From Cristatella mucedo (Eukaryota > Bryozoa > Phylactolaemata > Cristatellidae): a stretch of 64,000 nt of DNA. Shown here piece by piece: positions 57,841 to 64,000 of the stretch. The DNA lies in the NCBI GenBank assembly GCA_009760855.2, contig WPIO01000071.1:1748001-1812000 (forward strand), given 5' to 3'. A model generated the notes under the pieces. It saw only the letters and a list, made by a program, of their open reading frames with translations. It was not told the DNA's origin and did not search any database. Position 1 is the first letter of the stretch, and each line of letters opens with the position of its first letter. The translations under genes and the position numbers were made by a program.

Positions 57841-58148
57841 GTGCTTAGTGAGCTAATCTGTACCTTCAACCCTTAATTACTGCCACTCTTGAACCGAACC
57901 GCTAATTCCATTTCTTCGCTCTGTTTGCCCATCTTGCGGTCCAGTTGCAACTTATTTGTCATTATTATGCAGAATAGCGACTAAATTTCGATGCGAGCAC
58001 GCGCCACGCGAGGCCGACTGACGCTTATAGATCGATATAGATCGATTTCCAGTCCTGAGAGGCCCCATCGTCTCAAAGGTGAAGGACAGCTAAGGCTTAC
58101 CAAGGAAGTCAATGATGTACATTGAAAATGACACGAAGAACGGAGGCG
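57841..58148. other. Interval with no identifiable gene
   Basis: Contains GATCGATATAGATCGAT at 58031-58047, a short near-palindromic repeat. Confidence 0.5.
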
Positions 58149-58180
58149 AGAGAGAGAGTGAGAAAGAGTGGGGGAGAGAA

Positions 58181-58225
<45 letters not shown>

Positions 58226-58575
58226 TAGAGAGAGGGAGAGAGAGAGAGACAGACAGACAGACAGAAAGACTGACAGACAAACACACAGAGAGGGCGTGAG
58301 GGAAAGAGACAGAGACAGAGACAGGGACAGAGACAGAGGCATTGACGGAGACAGAGAGAGAGACAGAGACAGAGAAAGAGACAGAGACAGAGACAGAGAC
58401 AGAGACAGAGACAGAGACAGAGACAGAGACAGAGACAGAGACAGAGACAGAGACAGAGACAGAGACAGAGACAGAGACAGAGACAGAGACAGAGACAGAG
58501 ACAGAGACAGAGACAGAGACAGAGACAGAGACAGAGACAGAGACACAGAGACACAGAGACAGAGAGAGAGGCAGA
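58149..58575. repeat. (GA)n then pure (AGAGAC)n hexanucleotide array
   Basis: GA/CAGA blocks to about 58370, then about 27 uninterrupted AGAGAC hexamers (58379-58543). RDRDRD, TETETE and SVSVSV frames are artefacts. Confidence 0.95.
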
Positions 58576-59269
58576 GACAAAGAGGGGGCGAAGGGGTGCG
58601 TCGGTGCCCTGCGGTCAGTAAGAGCAAATATAATAAATCACATTCCCACGATCGCCAGCTCCCCAGCCTAACCTACTTCGTACGGAAAACAGTCTGGGAA
58701 GTTTGGCTCGTTTCCTGTGGTGCAGTCGCTCGGTCTCCGTCCGAGCTCTAAATATAGTGGTAAGCGGCGCGACAGGGGACGCCTGGCTGACAACATCAAA
58801 GACCCGACGCCACGGACTTCGGAGTGCTCCTGGCTGAGACGCTGTTGTTGATTAATGGAATGGCTGCAGTATGACGCTCTGTCGCGAACGCATCGGACGG
58901 GCGGACAAACAGCGCGCGGGCAATCGAACGCGAGCAGCTTCCTGTTGGCCGACGGCACTTTACCCGGCGTGCAAAATATGACGCGTCCGAAACGTGTCGC
59001 CTCGCGGTGATATCGAGGCTACTGCTGCTTCGGCTCGATTGAGATCCTCAATCGGCCGCTCAATCGGACCGCAATCGAATTTGCAAGCAGCTCAGAGGAT
59101 CCCGTCACCTGTCATTAGACCACCTAATTAACATGACTTCTGCACAACGCTCAATTGCTAGCGTGGGGATAATGAGACTGCGGTCGGGAGATAGGGAGAG
59201 CGAGGGTAGGCAGAGAGTGAAGATGAGAGAAAAGACGAGGCAAGAAAAGCAGAAAGGGGAATGAGAAGA
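58576..59269. other. Interval with no identifiable gene
   Basis: Mid-GC sequence, a 96-codon minus frame without domain. Confidence 0.5.
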
Positions 59270-59615
59270 AGGCAAAAGAGGCGGAAAGAAAAAAAGGAGG
59301 AGGAGGAGGAGGAGAAAGAGAAGGAGAAAGAGAAGGAGAAAGAGAAGGAGAAAGAGAAGGAGAAAGAGAAGGAGAAAGAGAAGGAGAAAGAGAAGGAGAA
59401 AGAGAAGGAGAAAGAGAAGGAGAAAGAAAAGGAGGAGGAGAAAGAGAAAGATGATACGGAGAAAGAGAAAGAGAAGGAGAAGAAGAAAAAGAAAGAGGAG
59501 GGGAGGATATTGAGAAAGAGAAGGAGAGGGAGAAAGAGGCTATGGAGAAAGAGAAGGAGGAGGAGAAAGAGAAGGGGGAGGGGGATATAGAGAAAGAGAA
59601 AGAAGGATAAGGAAA
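59270..59615. repeat. Polypurine (GAGAAAGAGAAG)n array
   Basis: About 340 bp that are almost all purine. The core is a 12-bp unit GAGAAAGAGAAG repeated about 11 times (59311-59430), flanked by GGA and AGA variants. It encodes KEKEKE or SFSFSF in shadow frames. Confidence 0.95.
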
Positions 59616-59969
59616 AAAGCAAGGATAGAAGGGAAAGCAGCAGAGAGGCGAGACGTCAGACTGCTGTCCGCTGCTCTGATGGCTCGAAGGTCTAACGTGG
59701 CTTGTTTAGGTCGCAAACCGCAAGTCAATGATTGCACACAGAATGCGACCTTCGGAAATTGCCGGTCCCTGGGGCTTGGCGTATGCTATTGATTCTGCTT
59801 GGGTGATGTTGCATGCACTGCCACAGATGGATTCGACAAAGAATGAGGAAATAAAGTTGGTGAATTAAATGAGAAATATCCTCACGCTTTGCGGTTCAGC
59901 CTTAGATGCGACACCTTTTTACTGACATACGCCGCATTCAACTGCTTGCAGGGCAAGAAAACGACGAGA
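59616..59969. other. Interval with no identifiable gene
   Basis: Neutral composition with AATAAAGTTGG at 59849; no gene to attach it to. Confidence 0.5.
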
Positions 59970-59979
59970 TAGAGACCGG

Positions 59980-60016
<37 letters not shown>

Positions 60017-60254
60017 TCAGACGGAGGCAATGGCAGAGGCAGAGACGATAGACACAGGCAGACACAAGCAGACACAGACAGACACAGGCAGACACAGGCA
60101 GACACGGGCAGACACAGGCAGACACAGGCAGACACAGGCAGACACAGGCAGACACACGCAGACACACGCAGACACAGGCAGACACACACAGACACAGGCA
60201 GACACACACAGAGAGACAGAGAAAGAGAGAGAGAGAATGAAAGAGACAAAGAGA

Positions 60255-60345
<91 letters not shown>
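59970..60345. repeat. (GA)n, (CAGACACAGG)n decamer array, (GA)n
   Basis: GA to 60005, then about 16 units of the decamer CAGACACAGG (60050-60210, with CACACG and CACACA variants), then GA/GAAA to 60345. Confidence 0.95.
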
Positions 60346-60346
<1 letters not shown>

Positions 60347-60730
60347 ATTGCAAACGGAGCGTTTCTCTCTTTTCTCCCGGCTCAGCATTTCTTCTCCATA
60401 GAATAAACATGCTACTTAAGGCAAATGTTTCTCACGTTGGCTTTGCCCCAAATGCGAACGTAGCGTAATAGAATGTTCGTTGAATGCATTCTTCGCAGCC
60501 GCTCTTTCTTTTTGCAGCTGACATCTAGACTACGAGTATCTACAGCCTGATGCCATCAAAGAGCTGCTTCAGCGTGCCACTAAAAGTGACTGACGGAACG
60601 AGTCTCGAAACATCAAAGCCGTGCTGCTCCACAGTTGGGAACAGGTGCGTGTCCGTGGCTGATCCTCTAACTCACTCGGCGGAGCACCTCGAGAAGATTA
60701 CCAGACACCGCCAAGTCTCTGCTGGACGAA
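60346..60730. other. Interval with possible coding relic
   Basis: A short protein-like stretch LDYEYLQPDAIKELLQRATK lies at 60525-60584 but is bounded by stops. It may belong to the relic downstream. Confidence 0.35.
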
Positions 60731-61289
60731 GTGAAGTGTGATGAGGTTTGCTGCTACGTCATACACGAATGTTTGAATACTTTTGCGTTCTCAGCGTCTC
60801 TTAAAAAGCAGTCTTATCAAGCTTCCTTGGGCTGTCTTCGCGTTTGGGGCAGCAAGAACCATCGCGCGAACTGCCAGAGGCCACATGAGACTGGCCACCG
60901 AGGACCGATTTCTATTTGCAGGTCAAAACTGTCAAGTGGGAGCCCGAAAGGTGGCGTTGCCATCCCCCACACAGCAGCACTCGGCTATTTGAAACAATCG
61001 GTGGCAGCTCTAGATTATGAGGAGTCGACACCCTTCGAGTTCCTTTAAAACGCCTTCCCTAAGTTGCCCTAGGTCATGGACAAAGCCGATTTCTTTGTGG
61101 GACTCACAGATACAAAGACGGTTGAGTGGAAAAAATTCCCCAAGATGCTCAATAGTGACGAGCTAGCAGCTTGGAGCGGCTACACCCGCAGCAGTGGTCA
61201 GGGACAGTATGGGTAATCGCAAGGCGTACAACTACGCAGAGCTTATAGTGACTTCGACGAAGAACTGCCGCACGATGGACGATCAATAA
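60731..61289 (+). pseudogene. Decayed protein-coding relic, family uncertain
   Basis: One frame runs on with two in-frame stops (after STPFEFL and after NAFPKLP at 61046-61075) into MDKADFFVGLTDTKTVEWKK and FPKMLNSDELAAWSGY. After a frameshift near 61197 it continues as VRDSMGNRKAYNYAELIVTS to TAA at 61287-61289. The amino-acid composition is protein-like and unlike that of the repeat shadows, so I read it as a pseudogene. From memory, the pattern of FP-L followed by a charged FVG segment, then LLN-ELAAW, then GNRKA-NY-EL resembles the end of an uncharacterised ORF scattered through many invertebrate genomes and often linked to mobile DNA. This is unverified. No catalytic motif is visible. 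Confidence 0.4.
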
Positions 61290-61309
61290 ATAAATAATTC
61301 ATTTGTATA

Positions 61310-62397
61310 ACGTCCTATAATAATAATAATAATTCACTTGATAAAGGACCCTCAGAGAACTTAATCTCTCTCTAGGCGCTTTACATTTGCTGTAAAGTGA
61401 AATGCAATTGAATGGTAAGTAAAATCATGCTTGAAAAACAAACGAAATGAATAATATGGTTATGGGTGACATGCACAGGGTCAGCATGCAAATGTGGTTA
61501 GTGGCAGCATGCACAGTGTCAGCACGCATAAGCACACCAAGGACGAATCACAGGGACCCACTAAATGCTGTCCTAAATAGGTATGTTTTTAGGTTCCTTT
61601 TAAATGTGGTCAGGTCAGGGGATGTTCTGACGCAGGTCGGGAGGGAGTTCCAGGCTTTGGGAGCATATGAACTAAATGCACGGTCTCCAAAGGATTTAAG
61701 GTTTGTACGAGGTATTTCTAGACTGCTGGATTCCGAAAAGCGGGTGGTACGATGCTTGGCCTGATGGGGTAGTATATCTGACAGATAGGCTGGAGCCATG
61801 GAATGAAGGGATCTAAAAGTGAGCGACAAATCCTTGAAGTCAATCCGTTGCTTGACTGGGAGCCAGTGCAGGTCGGCGAGAAGTGGAGTGATGTGGCAAC
61901 TGCGACGCTTACGGCAGACAAGTCTATCTGCCGAGTTTTGCACCAGCTGCAATCGCCTGATCGCACATGCTGGTAGGCCAGTAAGCAATGAGTTGCAGAA
62001 GTCGAGACGGGATGTCACGAATGCGTGGACCAACTTAGATGTGGTATTTTTATCTAAACAAGCCCGAATTTTAGCAATGTTATGAAGCTGAAAATAGGCG
62101 GATTTGATTGTGGAGCTGATACGGTCGTCTAACGAGAGGTCGCTTTGGAATATGACACCTAGATTTCGAGCTGATTCAACTGGAGATATGCTGGCAGAGC
62201 CAATTTTGAGAGTCAGCCTGTTCAATCTCTGGATCACACTGGGTTTGCCCATAACTAGTAAGTTAGTTTTATCACCGTTAAGTTTTAGAAAATTCGCTGC
62301 CTTCCATGTGCGGATGTCATCATTGCATGCAGCTAGTGAGTTTAGAGAATTTGAGGTGCTCGAAGGCTGGGAGGGATCAAAGCAAAGGTACAACTGA
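61310..62397 (-). mobile_element. LINE-A copy with open 281-codon ORF end
   Basis: The frame 61548-62393 (minus) is uninterrupted: YLCFDPSQPSSTSNSLNSL ... FRTAFSGSL, i.e. everything just after the YADD motif to the natural C terminus. Intact 3' UTR, hairpin and (ATT)n tail at 61317-61333. The 5' truncation is right after the RT active site. One of the youngest-looking copies. Confidence 0.92.
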
Positions 62398-62522
62398 GTC
62401 TAAGAGAACTTAGTCTCTATTCAGGCGCTTCACATATGCCTCGGGGCTCGAGCCCACGACCTCAGCCACACCTTCGGTCGGGTCGAGCACCTTAACCCCT
62501 TGACCAAACCAGCTCGGCGTTG
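62398..62522 (-). mobile_element. SINE2 copy abutting LINE-A
   Basis: On the minus strand: GAGCTGGTTTGGTCAAGGGG, AAGGTGCTCGACCCGACCGA, B-box GTGGGCTCGAGCCC, then GTGAAGCGCCTGAATAGAGA and CTAAGTTCTCTTAGAC, the LINE-A-like hairpin. Its 3' end lies exactly at the 5' truncation point of the adjoining LINE-A. Confidence 0.82.
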
Positions 62523-63299
62523 AACGACGGGCTGCAGAATTTCGCTCTATGTCTATGTCACAATGATCATCTTGACAAATCCGAGGATGTACTAGAATTG
62601 AGGTTTAGTACCGAAACCCTAATTTCAGTTTAGGTAATATAATAATAATTTTACAATTTTAATAGCTAATAATATTATAAATATTAATTAATTAATCTAA
62701 TAATAATAATCCAAAGAGAACAGAAGAGCAACAGATTGGTTTGAGCTTCAACGGACTCGACTTTGAACGCTGCTACCAAGGACACCAAGGTTGATAAGGA
62801 GGCTGCCACGGGCGGTACAAAGAGGCCTAGACTCAGTCGGTATTTGGGGACTGATTCGCTGAAAAAATTCAAGAATAATCATAAATCACGAAAACTACGG
62901 AATAAAATATCTTTTGCGTTTATGTATATGGATAACTTCAGTTTAATTTATTTGTTTTTACCACTAAGTGTGAGCCAAAAGAAGTGAATTTGCCCCGTTT
63001 TTTATTGGAAGCAGCCAAATTTCATATTTGTAACTGTCTTAGTCACAGAAACTAAGTTTTTAAGAAATAATAATCATTTTCTATACTTTTAAGAACATTA
63101 GGAAACACCACTTACTGGACTGAAAAAAATTTAATACGTGGTGTTTGCAATAAAAACATGCACTATTTGATCAATCATGAGCACATGCAGCACAATTAAA
63201 TGGAAGGTGGTAATGTGATGGCAAAAGTCTGCCGGAGTTTCGGATTTGGTCTGCTTAGAGACGTTAAGGCCAGTCTAGCTGCAGGCTCTTATATAATAT
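62523..63299. other. Interval with no identifiable gene
   Basis: AT-rich with AATAAT runs at 62640-62712. A 74-codon frame (62763-62987) includes a Lys-rich segment KRPRLSRYLGTDSLKKFKNN. I do not recognise it and cannot call it a gene. Confidence 0.4.
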
Positions 63300-63840
63300 T
63301 ATAATAATAATGATACATTTCATATAGCGTCCCCAGAGAACTCAATCTTTTTCTTGGCACTTTACATCAGCTGCAAAGGAAGCACGATCGAATGGTAATT
63401 GGTAGCGTGCTCAAAAAACAACAAGAATAACATGGAAGAGTATGCTGCCACTAACCGTACTTCCATGCTGACCCTGTGCATGTCACCCCTAACCATCTTA
63501 TTCTTGAGGTTTATTGAGCATGATGCCACCAAACATTCGACCGTGCTCCTCGCAACAAATGCAAAGCGCCCAGAAAGATATTGAGTTCTGCGAGGAGGCT
63601 TTATCAAAGGTATTATTGTTATTATAATTATTATTAGGGTTAGGGTGACATGCACAGAGTCAATATGCAAGTGTGGTTATTGACAGCATGCACAGTGTCA
63701 GCACGCATTAGCACATAAAGTTTGAATCACACGGACTCACTAAATGCTGTGATAAATATAGGCATTTTTAGTTTTTTTTTAAATGTGGTCAAGCCAGGGG
63801 ATGTAGTTACGCAAGTCAGAAGTGAGTTCCATAAGGCACT
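63300..63840 (-). mobile_element. LINE-A 3' UTR copy interrupted by another LINE-A tail
   Basis: The left part (63300-63435) covers tail, hairpin and 3' UTR to AATAACATGG. The right part (from about 63640) resumes at GGGTTAGGGTGACATGCACA and runs to the ORF end. Confidence 0.85.
63436..63639 (+). mobile_element. Nested LINE-A 3' end
   Basis: Plus-strand 3' UTR (TGCTGCCACTAACCGTACTT ... GCATGTCACCCCTAACCATC), hairpin (AAAGCGCCCAGAAAGA ... GGAGGCTTTATCAAAGG) and an ATT-rich tail, inserted in the opposite orientation into the copy around it. Confidence 0.83.
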
Positions 63841-64000
63841 GTCCCATTATTAATGATGAGTGAAATGCTGACTTGTGCGTTAGGTACATTGATAATGACA
63901 TTTTAAATGAGTGCAGATAAAAAAAGGTAGTAAAAGTAGGGATATGGGCATCCATATGTGCCTTGTGCCAAAACGTGTGAGCACATCCGAAAATAGGTAG
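63841..64000. other. Right edge, nothing identified
   Basis: AT-rich, no frame or repeat recognised. Confidence 0.5.

Overview
The window is eukaryotic and almost certainly from an animal. It has spliced coding sequence, AATAAA poly(A) signals, long microsatellites, non-LTR retrotransposons (LINEs), tRNA-derived SINEs and one clear class III POU homeobox gene, a family confined to Metazoa. I cannot assign a phylum from the sequence alone. Composition is a mosaic: GC-rich, CpG-rich, CGG-repeat-laden blocks (about 0-1.3, 7.5-8.1, 9.6-11.2, 12.6-14.9, 15.6-17.3, 18.2-19.8, 21.7-23.3, 27.4-28.1 and 45.9-50.4 kb) alternate with neutral or AT-rich stretches packed with repeats.

Genes. The only gene I can name is a POU3-type transcription factor on the + strand. 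Its first exon starts at ATG 14516 and ends at a CAG/GTGGGT donor (14802/14803). A 1150-bp intron full of (GA)n follows. The second exon (15953-17336) carries the POU-specific domain and homeodomain. The split codon restores the reading frame exactly and the predicted protein is 556 aa. A TATA-like box lies 44 bp before the ATG, and a poly(A) signal lies at 17720. The left edge (1-942) holds the last exon of an unrecognised low-complexity, acidic/serine-rich protein with a basic KRRR patch, followed by an AATAAA at 1363. A decayed reading frame (60731-61289) looks like an old protein-coding relic.

Mobile DNA dominates the rest. I separate five families; the names are mine. LINE-A is a CR1/L2-like non-LTR element whose 3' end is a hairpin (AAAGCGCC...GGCGCTTT) followed by an (ATT)n tail. 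There are about 20 copies on both strands, mostly 5'-truncated; the longest (19795-21720) keeps part of the reverse transcriptase including YADD. LINE-B is a second non-LTR family with five copies, which share a 3' end reading about GGCTACCGAATGCGTGCC. SINE1 is tRNA-derived, with A and B boxes and a palindrome between them. SINE2 has a tRNA-like head plus a tail nearly identical to the LINE-A terminal hairpin, a classic SINE/LINE partnership. Family Y is an unclassified repeat of about 140 bp with three copies.

Layout. 0-1.4 kb partial gene; 1.4-12.6 kb repeats with small GC-rich blocks; 12.6-17.7 kb POU3 locus; 17.7-24.4 kb repeats, with the best LINE-A copy nested with a second one; 24.4-28.2 kb GC-rich with palindromes; 28-37 kb mostly unassigned, with a degenerate TTTAGGG array at 31.9 kb; 37.7-45.8 kb LINE-A, LINE-B and SINE graveyard; 45.9-50.4 kb GC-rich block with a 550-bp GGCGGA array; 50.6-64 kb repeats. 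Very long (GA)n/(CAGA)n tracts recur throughout, including in the POU3 intron and 3' UTR. Almost all long open frames over these tracts (poly-Ser/Leu, poly-Arg/Glu, poly-Gly/Pro) are artefacts.

The most interesting biology is in the repeats. The LINE-A terminal hairpin recurs as stand-alone inserts of about 80 bp, one with a perfect 6-bp target duplication. It is shared with SINE2. The LINE-A 3' region has itself been hit repeatedly by nested insertions within a span of about 20 bp.
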